From: Rugamonas brunnea
GTDB taxonomy: Bacteria > Pseudomonadota > Gammaproteobacteria > Burkholderiales > Burkholderiaceae_D
Direction: 5' to 3'
Length of the DNA: 64,000 bases
NCBI RefSeq assembly: GCF_014042345.1
Contig: NZ_JACEZT010000007.1
Span: 186,001-250,000, forward strand
A program made the position numbers and the translations under genes. A model generated the notes under the pieces. It worked only from the letters and a program-made list of their open reading frames with translations. It did not search any database and was not told where the DNA came from. Within the stretch, counting starts at the first letter, position 1. The number at the start of each line of letters is the position of its first letter. Shown in pieces: positions 17,869-26,836 of this stretch.

Positions 17869-19041
17869 TCAGCCGAACTGGCGGGTGAAGCGCAGCGTGC
17901 AGGCCACGCCCACGGCCAGGCCCAGGCCGACGATGCCGGCGATCATGGGCCACAGGCTGAGCAAACCGGCGCCCTTGAGCAGGATGCCGTAGCTGGCGTT
18001 GATGAAATAGTACAGCGGCGAGATGTACATCAGCGCCCGCATCACGGCCGGCATGGCTTCGGGCGGGGTCCAGGCGCCGGACAGGAACATCATCGGCGCC
18101 AGGATCAGGATCACCATCATGCCCGCCTGCGCCATGTTGCGCGTGACGGTGGCGATTAGGATGCCGATGCCGGCCAGCGTGCAGATGTAGGCCGTGCACA
18201 CGGCCAGGAACAGCAGCAGGCTGCCGTGCACCGGCACGCCGAACACGGGGATCAGCAAGCCAAACAGGCCGAGCGCCGTGCCGCACAGGATCACGGCCAC
18301 CATGGCCACGATCTTGGGCAGCATGATCTGCAAGGGGCCCAGCGGCGACACCAGCAACTGCTCGATGGTGCCGCGCTCCTTCTCGCGCACCATGGCCGCC
18401 GCCGGCAGCAGCATGGAGAACAGCGTGATCACGTTGAGCAGCTCGGAGATGCCCATGAACCAGGCGTCGTTCTGGTTGGGGTTGAACCACACGCGCACGC
18501 GGTTGTCGATCAGCGGGCCGTCCAGCGTGGCATTGCCCAGGCCGAGGCGGGCGGCGGCCGATTCGAGGCCGAAGCGGGCCACGATCTGGGCCGCGTCCAC
18601 GGAGGTGAGGAAGCCCTGCACGGAGTTGGAGGCGTCGATCTGCATCTGCACGGCGGCGGGTTCGCCGCGCGCCAGCGACGCGCCGAAGCCGGGCGGCACG
18701 TCGAGCAGGGCCATGGCGTCGCCCTTGTCGAGCAGGGCCTGGCCGGTGCTCGCGTGGCCGGCGCTGCCGATCTGGCGGAATTCGGGCGCCAGGAAGCGGC
18801 CGGCCAGCTCGCGCGAGGCGGCGCTGCGGTCCATGTCCAGCACGGCCAGCGCCGCGTTGTTCAGTTGCAGGGTGACGCCGGCGGCGGCGTTGTAGATGTC
18901 GGCCGAGAAGGCGTAGACGACGAACAGCAGCAGCAGCGGGTCGCGCATCAGCTGCACCAGTTCTTTCCACGTCATCACGCGCAGGCGGCGCCACCAGGTG
19001 GCAGTTGCGTTAGTTGGCCAAAGTCGCATAGTGGTGGTCAT
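17869..19041 (-). CDS. ABC-2 type transporter permease (YhhJ-like)
   Basis: The 390-residue protein has an N-terminal helix after WKELVQLMRDPLLLLF, a large extracytoplasmic loop (~60-180) and five C-terminal helices, with the MVREKERGTIEQLLVSPL coupling segment typical of ABC-2 permeases. It forms the membrane half of an exporter with the next permease and the double ATPase. The start lies directly against the stop of the upstream gene (no gap). ATG 19029 is a possible alternative start. Confidence 0.9.
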   Translation of the reverse strand: MTTTMRLWPTNATATWWRRLRVMTWKELVQLMRDPLLLLFVVYAFSADIYNAAAGVTLQLNNAALAVLDMDRSAASRELAGRFLAPEFRQIGSAGHASTGQALLDKGDAMALLDVPPGFGASLARGEPAAVQMQIDASNSVQGFLTSVDAAQIVARFGLESAAARLGLGNATLDGPLIDNRVRVWFNPNQNDAWFMGISELLNVITLFSMLLPAAAMVREKERGTIEQLLVSPLGPLQIMLPKIVAMVAVILCGTALGLFGLLIPVFGVPVHGSLLLFLAVCTAYICTLAGIGILIATVTRNMAQAGMMVILILAPMMFLSGAWTPPEAMPAVMRALMYISPLYYFINASYGILLKGAGLLSLWPMIAGIVGLGLAVGVACTLRFTRQFG

Positions 19042-20196
19042 TCAGTTGGCGGGGCGCTTGTGGAAGCCGAGGAAGCCGGCCGTGAACAGGGCCGCCGCGT
19101 ACAGGGCCAGGATCAGCACGTCCTGCCACAGCGCGGCCAGCCCGGCGCCCTTGAGGAAGCTGCCGGTGGCGATGTCGGCGTAGTACATGCCTGGCAGCAG
19201 GTGGGCGATCAGCGCCGCCTCGGCCGACAGCGACGGGATGGGGATGATCATGCCCGAGTACAGCACGGCCGGCACCACCGTCACGATGGCCGTGCCCACC
19301 ATGGCCGCCACCTGGGTGTTGACCAGCACCGACACCAGCAGGCCGATGCCGGTGGTGCAGATCACGTACAGCACGGTGGCGAGCATGAACAGCAGCGGGT
19401 TACCCTTGAACGGCGCGCCGAACAGCAGCAGCGCCATGGCCGTCAGCAGCGAGGCGTTGATGATGGAGATGCCCACATAGGGCGTGAGCTTGCCCACCAG
19501 GTACTCGCCGCGCGACAGCGTGGACGCGTACACGTTGTAAATGGCGCCCGACTCCTTCTCGCGCACCACGCCCAGCGCCGTCAGGAACGGCGGCGACAGC
19601 ATCAGGATCACCATGATCAGCTTGGGCGCGATCGACCAGATGCTTTTCACTTCCTGGTTGTACAGGTAGCGCGTTTCCAGCTTCACCGGCTGCAGCAGCG
19701 CGCGCACGCTGGCGGCGGGCACGCCGTTGGCGTCGCCCAGCCAGCGCGCCATGTGGTCGAGCGTGGCGGCCGCGTTGATGGCCGTCACATAGCCCTTGGC
19801 CGTCAGCGCGCGGAACGGGAAGGTGCCGTCGATCCAGGTCTGCGCCTCGGCCGGGTGGCCGCTGGCCAGGCGCGCGCCGAACTGCGGCGGAATCACGATC
19901 ACGGCCCGCAGCGTGTTGTTGACCACCAGCTTGCGCAGCGCCTCCTCGTTCTTGCCATAGCCGTGGAATTCGAAATAGCGCGAGTCGGTGAAGCGGTGCG
20001 CGTAGTCGCGCGATTGCACGCTCTGGTCGTAATCGACCACGGCCAGCGGGATGTTCTCCACGTCCAGCGACAGGCCGTAGCCGAACAGCAGCATCAGCAG
20101 CGAGGGCACGATGAAGGCCAGCGCGAAGAACAGCCGGTCGCGCACGATTTCGCGCCACTCCTTGTAGGCGACGACGGCGATGCGGTGCAGGTTCAT
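19042..20196 (-). CDS. ABC-2 type transporter permease
   Basis: The 384-residue paralogue of the following permease has the same layout: a helix at ~20-45, a periplasmic loop with NIPLAVVDYD, the GVVREKESGAIYNVYASTLSRGEY coupling region and five C-terminal helices. Two different permeases imply a heterodimeric channel. Its start overlaps the ATPase stop by 4 bp. Together with the HlyD- and TolC-type proteins it should span both membranes, as in the E. coli YhiI-RbbA-YhhJ and YbhFSRG systems. Confidence 0.9.
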   Translation of the reverse strand: MNLHRIAVVAYKEWREIVRDRLFFALAFIVPSLLMLLFGYGLSLDVENIPLAVVDYDQSVQSRDYAHRFTDSRYFEFHGYGKNEEALRKLVVNNTLRAVIVIPPQFGARLASGHPAEAQTWIDGTFPFRALTAKGYVTAINAAATLDHMARWLGDANGVPAASVRALLQPVKLETRYLYNQEVKSIWSIAPKLIMVILMLSPPFLTALGVVREKESGAIYNVYASTLSRGEYLVGKLTPYVGISIINASLLTAMALLLFGAPFKGNPLLFMLATVLYVICTTGIGLLVSVLVNTQVAAMVGTAIVTVVPAVLYSGMIIPIPSLSAEAALIAHLLPGMYYADIATGSFLKGAGLAALWQDVLILALYAAALFTAGFLGFHKRPAN

Positions 20197-22370
20197 GCGG
20201 ATGCTCCCTGTGCGGACGGGTTGGCCCCACCTTCGGCCGCGCCTTTGCCATCACCCCCGGCCGCGCCCTTGGCCGTGGCGGCGCCGGCGCGGGCCTGGTC
20301 GGCCGCTTCCAGTTTGGTGACGAGGTGGACGAACACGTCCTCCATCGACAGGCGGCGCGGCGTGATGGCGTCCACCTGCATGCCGTGTTTGGCCAGCAGG
20401 GTATCGAGCCGCGCCAGCCCCGCCTGCGGATCGGGCAGCAGCAGGTGGATGTGCGAGCCGAACAGGGCGGCCTGGCCCAGCGCCTCGGCGCGCAGCATGT
20501 CCAGCAGCGGCTGCGGCGCGCTGGTGGTCAGTTCGTACAGCTTGCCGGCGTCGCGCTCCACGCCGGCCTTGAGTTGTTCGGGCGAGGCGTCGGCCACCAC
20601 GCGGCCCGCGTACATCAGGGCGATGTGGTCGCAGTGTTCGGCCTCGGACATGTAGTGGGTGGTGACGAGAATGGTCACCTTGTCCTCGCGCGACAGGCGG
20701 AACAGGATGTCCCAGAACGCGCGCCGGCCCACCGGGTCCACACCGGACGTGGGTTCGTCCAGGAACAGCACCTGCGGCCGGTGCAGCAGCGCGCAGCCCA
20801 GCGCCAGGCGTTGGCGCAGGCCCATGGGCAGGCTGGCCGCCAGCGCGCCGGCGAACGGGTGCAGGCCGGCCATGTCGAGCACCCAGGCGATGCGCTCGGC
20901 CTCCAGCTGGGGCGGCACGGCGTAGATGCCGGCGTACAGGCGGATGTTCTCCATCACCGTCAGGTCCAGGTACAGTGAGAACGCCTGCGACATGTAGCCG
21001 ATGCGTTCGCGGATCTGGCGGCCAGCGTCGCGCATGTCGGCGCCGGCCACGCGGCCACGCCCGTCGCTGGGGCGCAAAATCCCCGTCAGCATCTTGATGA
21101 CGGTGCTCTTGCCGGCGCCATTGGCGCCCAGCAGGCCGAAGATCTCGCCTTGCGGCACGCGGAAGCTGACGGCGTCGGCGGCCTTGAAGGCGCCGAAGGT
21201 GCGGGTCAGCTGGTCGGCCTCGATGGCGGGGGTGGCGTCGGTCGCGCGCGCGGGCGCGCTGGCAGGTGCGGGCATGGACGCGAGCGAGGGCGCGGGGACG
21301 GACGCGGGCGTGGCTGGCGCGCTGGCCCGGCCGGCCGCCGTCGGCGTGGCCGCGCTGGTCGCGCCGTTCGTCACCGCGCCGGGTGTCCGCTTCGCGTCCG
21401 CTTGCGCGCCGCGCTGGCGCAGCAGGGCGATGAACACGTCCTCCAGTTCCGGCTCCAGCACTTCGCACGGGTCGTGCGGCAGGCCATCCAGCGTTTGTTC
21501 GACTTGCTCCAGCGCGGCGTTGGCGTCGTCACCGTCCACGAACACGCGCAGTTCGCGGCCCAGCGCCTCCGCTTGCGGATAGCTGCGCTGCAGCCGTTCC
21601 AGCGCCTCGGCCTGGCGGCCGTCCGCGCCGCTGCGCACGATGCGTCCGGCGCTCAGCGCGCGCATGCGCTCGGGCGTGCCGCTGGCCAGCATGCGGCCCT
21701 CGTGCATCATGGAGACGCGGTGGAAGCGGCTCGCCTCGTCCATGTAGGCCGTCGAGACCAGCGCCGTGGTGCCGTGTTCGGCCAGTAGCCGGTCCAGGAT
21801 GGCCCAGAATTCGCGGCGCGACACGGGATCGACGCCGGTGGTCGGCTCGTCCAGGATCACCAGTTGCGGCTGGTGGATCAGCGTGCACACGAGGCCCAGC
21901 TTCTGCTTCATGCCGCCCGACAGGTTCTTCATGGGCCGGTCGCGGAACGCATCCAGCCGCGTGCTGCGCAGCAGGCTGTCCTTGCGCTTGGTCAGCTCGT
22001 CGCCGCCCAGCAGGCGCAGGCCGCCGAAGTAATCGATGTTCTCCTCGACCGACAGGTCGCCGTACAGGTTCTGGCCCAGGCCCTGCGGCATCAGGCCGAT
22101 GCGGTCCTTGATGCGTTCGCACGCGCGCTCGCTGTCCAGGCGCACGCCGAACACGTCCAGCGTGCCGCTGTCGAAGCGCAGGATGCCGGCGACGGCCTTG
22201 AGCAGGCTGCTCTTGCCGGCGCCGTCCGGACCGATCAGGCCATAGATCTCGCCGGGCCGCACTTCCAGCTCCACGGCGTCCACGGCGCGCACCGCGCCAT
22301 AGCGCTTGCCCAGGCCGCGCGCTTCAACCAGCAATGATGACGATGCGCTCACCACGTCGGCTTCTGCCAT
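20193..22370 (-). CDS. ABC transporter ATP-binding protein with two fused nucleotide-binding domains
   Basis: The product is 725 residues. NBD1 (~15-310) has Walker A GPDGAGKSS, signature NLSGGMKQKLG and Walker B LVILDEPTTGVDP. NBD2 (~385-690) has Walker A GANGAGKST, Walker B VLFLDEPTSGVDP and a degenerate signature, LPMGLRQ in place of LSGGQ. An Ala/Pro-rich linker of ~60 residues joins them. The degenerate site suggests unequal ATP sites. Unlike RbbA, there is no fused permease. It overlaps both neighbours (22 bp with the HlyD gene, 4 bp with the permease), so the exporter genes are tightly coupled. Confidence 0.92.
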   Translation of the reverse strand: MAEADVVSASSSLLVEARGLGKRYGAVRAVDAVELEVRPGEIYGLIGPDGAGKSSLLKAVAGILRFDSGTLDVFGVRLDSERACERIKDRIGLMPQGLGQNLYGDLSVEENIDYFGGLRLLGGDELTKRKDSLLRSTRLDAFRDRPMKNLSGGMKQKLGLVCTLIHQPQLVILDEPTTGVDPVSRREFWAILDRLLAEHGTTALVSTAYMDEASRFHRVSMMHEGRMLASGTPERMRALSAGRIVRSGADGRQAEALERLQRSYPQAEALGRELRVFVDGDDANAALEQVEQTLDGLPHDPCEVLEPELEDVFIALLRQRGAQADAKRTPGAVTNGATSAATPTAAGRASAPATPASVPAPSLASMPAPASAPARATDATPAIEADQLTRTFGAFKAADAVSFRVPQGEIFGLLGANGAGKSTVIKMLTGILRPSDGRGRVAGADMRDAGRQIRERIGYMSQAFSLYLDLTVMENIRLYAGIYAVPPQLEAERIAWVLDMAGLHPFAGALAASLPMGLRQRLALGCALLHRPQVLFLDEPTSGVDPVGRRAFWDILFRLSREDKVTILVTTHYMSEAEHCDHIALMYAGRVVADASPEQLKAGVERDAGKLYELTTSAPQPLLDMLRAEALGQAALFGSHIHLLLPDPQAGLARLDTLLAKHGMQVDAITPRRLSMEDVFVHLVTKLEAADQARAGAATAKGAAGGDGKGAAEGGANPSAQGASA

Positions 22371-23458
22371 GCCACATGCTCGTCCCAGCGGATCACGGCG
22401 TCGGCCGGCAGGCCGGGCGTGAGGCGGTGTTCCGGGTTGGCCACGATGGCCAGCTTGACGGCGTACACCAGCTTGACCCGTTCATCGGCCGTCTGCACTT
22501 CCTTGGGCGTGAATTCGGCGCGCGAGGCGATGTAGCTGACCTTGGCCTCGTAGGCCTTGCCCGGCTGTGAATCGACGTACAGCCGCACGGGCTGGCCCAG
22601 TTTAACTTTGCCGATCTGCGCTTCCGGCACGTACACCTTCAGGTGCAGCGCGTCGAGGTCGGCCAGTTCCGCGATGGCGCTGCCGGCCTGGATCACTTCA
22701 CCGGGTTCGCGCAGGCGCGACACCACCACGCCGGCGGCGGGCGCCACCACCAGCTGGTCGCCGCTGACGGACTGCGCCTCGGCCACGGCGCCGGCCGCGC
22801 GGGCCAGTTGCGCCTTGAGCGCCGCCAGTTCCTGCTCGCGGGCCTTGACCTTGTCGCCGCCCAGCGCCGCCTCGCTCGCGCCCTGGCGCGCGCGCACCAG
22901 CGTCTCGCGCGCAGCGGTCACGTCGGCCTGGGCCACATGCCAGGCCAGGTCGGCCTGTTCGGCGCGGTGGCGCTCGATGCTGCCGTGTTCAAACAGTTCG
23001 CGGTGGCGCTGGGCGTCGCGCGATGCCTGCGCCTCCACCGCCTGCGCCTTGGCCAGCACGGCTTCGGCCTGGCTCACGCCGGCGTTGGCGCTGGCCTGGG
23101 ACAGCGGCACCTCGCGCCGCGCGATGGCGAGGCTGGCCTCGGCCGACTGCACCTGGGCCTGCACCGCGTTGTAGGCCTGGCGCGCCTGTTCGAGGCGCGT
23201 GGCGATCTGCTGGTCGTCCAGCTGGGCCACGCCGGCGCCGGCCTTCACGCTGTCGCCCTCGTGCACCAGCATGGTGGCGATGCGGCCCGGGAATTTGCTG
23301 GCCGCGACGATGCGGTCACCCTCGATGCGGCCGCTGGCGGCGATCAGGCCGTCGGGCATGCTGCGCGCGTGCAGCAGGTAGTAGGCCAGGCCGCCGCCCA
23401 CGGCGCACAGCACCAGCGTGATCACGGCGGGGCCCAGGTATTTGCGTTTGTCAGTCAT
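22349..23458 (-). CDS. HlyD-family membrane fusion (periplasmic adaptor) protein
   Basis: The 369-residue protein has one N-terminal membrane helix (~8-28), a lipoyl half (GRIEGDRIVAASKFPGRIATMLVHEGDSVKAG), a long Ala/Gln-rich coiled-coil hairpin (~80-215), the second lipoyl half (APAAGVVVSRLREPGEVI) and a beta-barrel domain. It bridges the ABC-2 exporter to the TolC-type outer-membrane channel encoded just upstream. It resembles YbhG/YhiI more than RND adaptors. It is 33 bp from tolC and overlaps the ATPase gene. Confidence 0.92.
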   Translation of the reverse strand: MTDKRKYLGPAVITLVLCAVGGGLAYYLLHARSMPDGLIAASGRIEGDRIVAASKFPGRIATMLVHEGDSVKAGAGVAQLDDQQIATRLEQARQAYNAVQAQVQSAEASLAIARREVPLSQASANAGVSQAEAVLAKAQAVEAQASRDAQRHRELFEHGSIERHRAEQADLAWHVAQADVTAARETLVRARQGASEAALGGDKVKAREQELAALKAQLARAAGAVAEAQSVSGDQLVVAPAAGVVVSRLREPGEVIQAGSAIAELADLDALHLKVYVPEAQIGKVKLGQPVRLYVDSQPGKAYEAKVSYIASRAEFTPKEVQTADERVKLVYAVKLAIVANPEHRLTPGLPADAVIRWDEHVAWQKPTW

Positions 23459-23491
23459 GGATGGCTTTCGGAATGTGGGGGAGGGCGGCGC

Positions 23492-24805
23492 TCACAGGCT
23501 GCCGCTCGCATATTGCAGGCGCAGGCGGGCCAGCGCGCGGTCGTACCAGGCGTTGTCGCGGTTGGCGTAGGCGCCGGCGCGGCGCGTTTCCGCGTCCAGC
23601 ACCTCGCTGTTGGGCGCCAGGCCGGCGCGGTAGCGTTCGCGCGACAGGTCCAGCGTCTCGTCGGCTTGGGCCAGCGCGGCGCGCGCCACGTCGATGCGGG
23701 CCGCCGCTTCCTGCCAGCGCAGCCAGGCCTGGCGCACCTGCAGCTCGATCTTGTCGGCCGCGTCGGCGCGCAGTTCGGCCACGGCGCGCGCGTTCGACGC
23801 CAGCTGGGCCGATTCGCGTTTGACCAGGCCACCGTCGAACAAGTCCCACTTGAGGGCCACGCCTATCCACCAGCCCTTGTCCTCGACCAGGTAGCGGTTC
23901 TGCAGCTTGCCCCAGCCGCCATTCACGCCCACTTGCGGCGCGCGCTGGGCCGCCACGCTGTCGGACTGGCGGCGCAAGGCCGTTTCCTGCGCGCCCAGCT
24001 GCGCCAGTTCGTTGCGCTGGGCGCGGCCGGCCGCGATCAGGCCCGCCAACTGGCTGGCCGACGGTTCCTCCGTGTCGTTCAATTCGGCCAGATCGGCCGG
24101 CGCGTCCTGCGGGCGGCCCAGCAGGCGGTTGTAGGCGGCGCTGGCCAGCGCCACGCCGTTGGCCGCCTGCAGCGCCTGCTGGCGCGCGTCCGCCAGCGCC
24201 ACTTGCGAGGCCAGCACGTCGTGGCGGGCGGCGTAGCCTTGTTTGTAGAGCTGTTCCACGTCGTCCGCGTGGCGCGTGATGGCGGTGACATGGCTGGTGG
24301 CCACGCCGTTCAGGTGCTGGGCGCGCAGCACGTTGACGTAGGCTTCGGCCACGGCCAGTTTCAACTCCTGCTTGCTGAGCGCACTGGCGGCGCGGGCCGC
24401 GTCCGTCATGGCGCCGGCGGCGGCGATGCCGTGGCTGATGCGCCCGGCCGTGAACAGCGGTGCGCTGAAGCTGACGGCGGCGGAGTAGGCTTCATCCTGC
24501 GCGAACGGCAGGCCGTTGATGTGCAGGGCGGGGATGGCGATGGCGGCGGCCGGCTCCGATTGCAGCCGGGTGTAGCCGGCCGACAGGCTCACATTGGGCA
24601 GGCGGTGCGCCTCGGCCGCGGCCAGGCCGTCGCGGGCCGCCGCTTCGCGTTCGGCGGCGGCGGCCACCGTGTGGTCGACCTGCTGCGCGCTGGCCCACGC
24701 CTGGGCCAGGGTTTCGGATGCTATGCTGCGGTTGCACATGGCACCGATTAAACAGGCGATGATCGCCTGGCAGCACCTGAGGCGCTGTATATTCTTGTTC
24801 TTCAT
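23492..24805 (-). CDS. TolC-family outer-membrane efflux protein
   Basis: From ATG 24805 the product is 437 residues: a signal peptide (MKNKNIQRLR, hydrophobic core, ending SIASE) and two OEP repeats of long Ala/Gln-rich helices, each with a short strand pair (YTRLQSEP, GVALKWDLFDGG). The family forms the trimeric exit duct for tripartite exporters. It is the first gene of the leftward operon. ATG 24856 would place the start upstream of the predicted transcript start (~24832), so 24805 is preferred, though no strong ribosome site is seen. A FNR-type palindrome lies upstream. Confidence 0.9.
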   Translation of the reverse strand: MKNKNIQRLRCCQAIIACLIGAMCNRSIASETLAQAWASAQQVDHTVAAAAEREAAARDGLAAAEAHRLPNVSLSAGYTRLQSEPAAAIAIPALHINGLPFAQDEAYSAAVSFSAPLFTAGRISHGIAAAGAMTDAARAASALSKQELKLAVAEAYVNVLRAQHLNGVATSHVTAITRHADDVEQLYKQGYAARHDVLASQVALADARQQALQAANGVALASAAYNRLLGRPQDAPADLAELNDTEEPSASQLAGLIAAGRAQRNELAQLGAQETALRRQSDSVAAQRAPQVGVNGGWGKLQNRYLVEDKGWWIGVALKWDLFDGGLVKRESAQLASNARAVAELRADAADKIELQVRQAWLRWQEAAARIDVARAALAQADETLDLSRERYRAGLAPNSEVLDAETRRAGAYANRDNAWYDRALARLRLQYASGSL

Positions 24806-24837
24806 GGATACCGAAAAGGTTGGTATTGATGCAGCGC

Positions 24838-24843
24838 AGTGTA
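24838..24843 (-). promoter_or_regulatory. Putative -10 for the tolC-to-ackA operon
   Basis: Read leftward this is TACACT (4 of 6 to TATAAT). Its centre is 33 bp from the centre of the FNR-type palindrome, close to the 32 bp expected for a class II promoter. The transcript start would be near 24832. Confidence 0.4.
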
Positions 24844-24862
24844 GAGGACGTTTCATGAGGCT

Positions 24863-24884
24863 GTATTTGATCTAGATCAAATAC
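24863..24884. promoter_or_regulatory. FNR/ANR-type operator, perfect 22-bp palindrome
   Basis: GTATTTGATCT followed by its exact reverse complement contains TTGAT-CTAG-ATCAA (24867-24880), a perfect FNR/ANR/FixK-type consensus. It is centred between the divergent starts of tolC (68 bp away) and phaC (62 bp away). Because it is symmetrical and has a -10-like hexamer 33 bp away on both sides, one bound dimer could activate both directions. Confidence 0.85.
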
Positions 24885-24903
24885 ATTAGCGTTCGACAAT
24901 TGC

Positions 24904-24909
24904 AATAAT
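24904..24909 (+). promoter_or_regulatory. Putative -10 of the phaC promoter
   Basis: AATAAT (5 of 6 to TATAAT) is centred 33 bp from the FNR-type palindrome. It implies transcription from about 24916, only ~20 nt before the GTG start of phaC. The ribosome site AGAAGGAG is at 24923-24930. Confidence 0.5.
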
Positions 24910-24935
24910 GAAAATCAATTCTAGAAGGAGCAATC

Positions 24936-26696
24936 GTGAACCTGAACGACGTGACCACCCAGTCCGAGCCCGTGACGGCCGCCAAGGCCGAGCAGCATCC
25001 GGCCTGCTATATCGACGACCATGGCGTCTCCACCAACCCGCTCGACCTGCGCCTGCAAAGCGCGGTGGCCAAGATCACGGGCGGGGTGTCGCCGATCGCC
25101 ATGTCGCTGGCGTTCCAGGACTGGCTGCTGCACCTGGCCACCTCGCCGGGCAAGCAGATGGAATTGCTGGACCTGGCCATCAAGATGAGCGGCGACCTGG
25201 CGCCCGTCGCGCCCGAGCGGCGCGAGGGCGAGAACCGCTTCTCGGCGCCGGAATGGTCGGCCTGGCCGTTCAACGCGCTGTCGCACGCCTTCCTGCAAAC
25301 GGAGCAGTTCTGGCGCGAGGCCACCACCGGCGTGCGCGGCGTGTCGGCCCACCATGCGGACGTGGTCAGCTTCACGGCGCGCCAGTTGCTGGACGTGGCC
25401 TCGCCGTCGAACTACTTCTGGACCAATCCCGAAGTGCTGCACAAGGCCTACGAGACCCAGGGCCAGAGCGTGCTGCAGGGCTGGGCCAACTGGATGCAGG
25501 ACCTGGGCGGGCGCGGCCAGGCGCCCAAGGACGAGCACAGCGCCTACGAAGTGGGGCGCAACGTGGCCGTCACGCCGGGCAAGGTGGTGTACCGCAACGA
25601 GCTGGTGGAGCTGATCCAGTACAAGCCGCAGACGGCCAAGGTGTACCGCGAGCCGGTGCTGATCATCCCGTCGTGGATCATGAAGTACTACATCCTCGAC
25701 CTGTCGCCGCACAACTCCATGGTGCGCTACCTGGTCGAGCAGGGCCACACGGTGTACATGGCCTCGTGGCGCAACCCGGTGGCGGCCGACCGCGACCTGG
25801 GCATGGACGACTACCTGCGGCACGGCGTGTTCGACACGGTGCGCGAAGTGGACCGCCTGACGGGACAGCCCATCCACGCCGTCGGCTACTGCCTGGGCGG
25901 TACGCTGCTGGCGATCGCGGCGGCCGTGTACGGGTCGGGCCGGCACCGCCATGCGGGCAAGCTGAAAAGCGTGTCGCTGCTGGCCGCGCAGACGGACTTC
26001 AGCGACCCCGGCGAGCTGGGCCTGTTCATCGACCACAGCGAACTGGCGTTCCTGGACGCGATGATGTGGCAGCACGGCTACCTGGACGGCTCGCAGATGG
26101 CCGGCTCGTTCCGCCTGCTCAATTCGCGCGACATGATCTGGTCGCGCATCATGCGCGAATACCTGATGGGCCAGCGCAACATCCCCAACGACCTGATGGC
26201 GTGGAACGCCGACACCACCCGCATGCCGTACCGCATGCACAGCGAATACCTGAAGCACCTGTTCCTCGACAACGACCTGGCCGAAGGCCGCTACTGCGTG
26301 GACGGCAAGGCGGCCGCCATCTCCGACATCAAGGCGCCGATGTACGTGGTGGGCACGGGGCGCGACCACGTCTCGCCGTGGAAGTCCGTGTACAAGATCC
26401 ACCTGATGGCCGACGCCCCGGTGGACTTCGTGCTGGCCTCGGGCGGCCACAACGCCGGCATCGTGTGCGAACCGGGGCATGCCAACCGCAGCTTCAAGTC
26501 GATGGCGCACCGCCCGCCCGGCTCGCACTTCCTCAGCCCCGAGGAATGGCAGCAGACGGCCGAAGTGACGGAAGGGTCGTGGTGGCCGCACTGGCACGCC
26601 TGGCTGGCGCGCCATTCCGCGCCCGAGCTGGCGGCCCCGCCCAAGATGCCCAAAGCCCTGTGCGACGCGCCGGGCCAGTACGTGCTGGGCAAATAA
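24936..26696 (+). CDS. phaC: Class I poly(3-hydroxyalkanoate) synthase
   Basis: The enzyme polymerises (R)-3-hydroxyacyl-CoA into PHA at the granule surface. The 586-residue length suits class I. An N-terminal PhaC_N domain is followed by an alpha/beta-hydrolase fold with the catalytic triad visible: Cys ~319 in GYCLGGT (lipase-like box with Cys), Asp ~477 in GTGRDHVSPW and His ~505 in SGGHNAG. The GTG start has AGAAGGAG five bases upstream. It is divergent from the efflux/fabI/maoC-pta/ackA operon and shares the FNR-type operator. No phaA, phaB or phaR is adjacent, so this may be a second, oxygen-controlled synthase. Confidence 0.93.
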   Translation: MNLNDVTTQSEPVTAAKAEQHPACYIDDHGVSTNPLDLRLQSAVAKITGGVSPIAMSLAFQDWLLHLATSPGKQMELLDLAIKMSGDLAPVAPERREGENRFSAPEWSAWPFNALSHAFLQTEQFWREATTGVRGVSAHHADVVSFTARQLLDVASPSNYFWTNPEVLHKAYETQGQSVLQGWANWMQDLGGRGQAPKDEHSAYEVGRNVAVTPGKVVYRNELVELIQYKPQTAKVYREPVLIIPSWIMKYYILDLSPHNSMVRYLVEQGHTVYMASWRNPVAADRDLGMDDYLRHGVFDTVREVDRLTGQPIHAVGYCLGGTLLAIAAAVYGSGRHRHAGKLKSVSLLAAQTDFSDPGELGLFIDHSELAFLDAMMWQHGYLDGSQMAGSFRLLNSRDMIWSRIMREYLMGQRNIPNDLMAWNADTTRMPYRMHSEYLKHLFLDNDLAEGRYCVDGKAAAISDIKAPMYVVGTGRDHVSPWKSVYKIHLMADAPVDFVLASGGHNAGIVCEPGHANRSFKSMAHRPPGSHFLSPEEWQQTAEVTEGSWWPHWHAWLARHSAPELAAPPKMPKALCDAPGQYVLGK

Positions 26697-26715
26697 AAAA
26701 GCCGGTGCCAAAGCC

Positions 26716-26751
26716 GGTGTCAGGTCTGTCATTCGGACACGAGCTGACACC
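26716..26751 (+). terminator. Hairpin after phaC, possible terminator
   Basis: GGTGTCAG and CTGACACC form an 8-bp stem with an inner GTC/GAC pairing, 20 bp after the phaC stop. There is no U-tract, so Rho-independent termination is uncertain. Confidence 0.35.
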
Positions 26752-26836
26752 GAATTTCATGGATGTTGGCACGGACCCCGCGGTTCGCATACACTGGTGA
26801 TAATTGCCCTGCGTTATCACCGTGGAAGGAACCGCC

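Noticed and set aside
18226..20655. An 809-codon + strand frame
   Set aside because: It runs antisense to two clear ABC permeases and is His/Gln/Arg-rich with no recognisable motif.
22643..24751. A 702-codon + strand frame
   Set aside because: It is antisense to the hlyD and tolC genes, whose families are clear.
24806..24856. Start of tolC at ATG 24856
   Set aside because: It would lie upstream of the predicted transcript start and give a non-signal leader before the true signal peptide at 24805.
24921..26750. A 609-codon - strand frame
   Set aside because: It is antisense to the complete phaC gene, which has intact catalytic residues.
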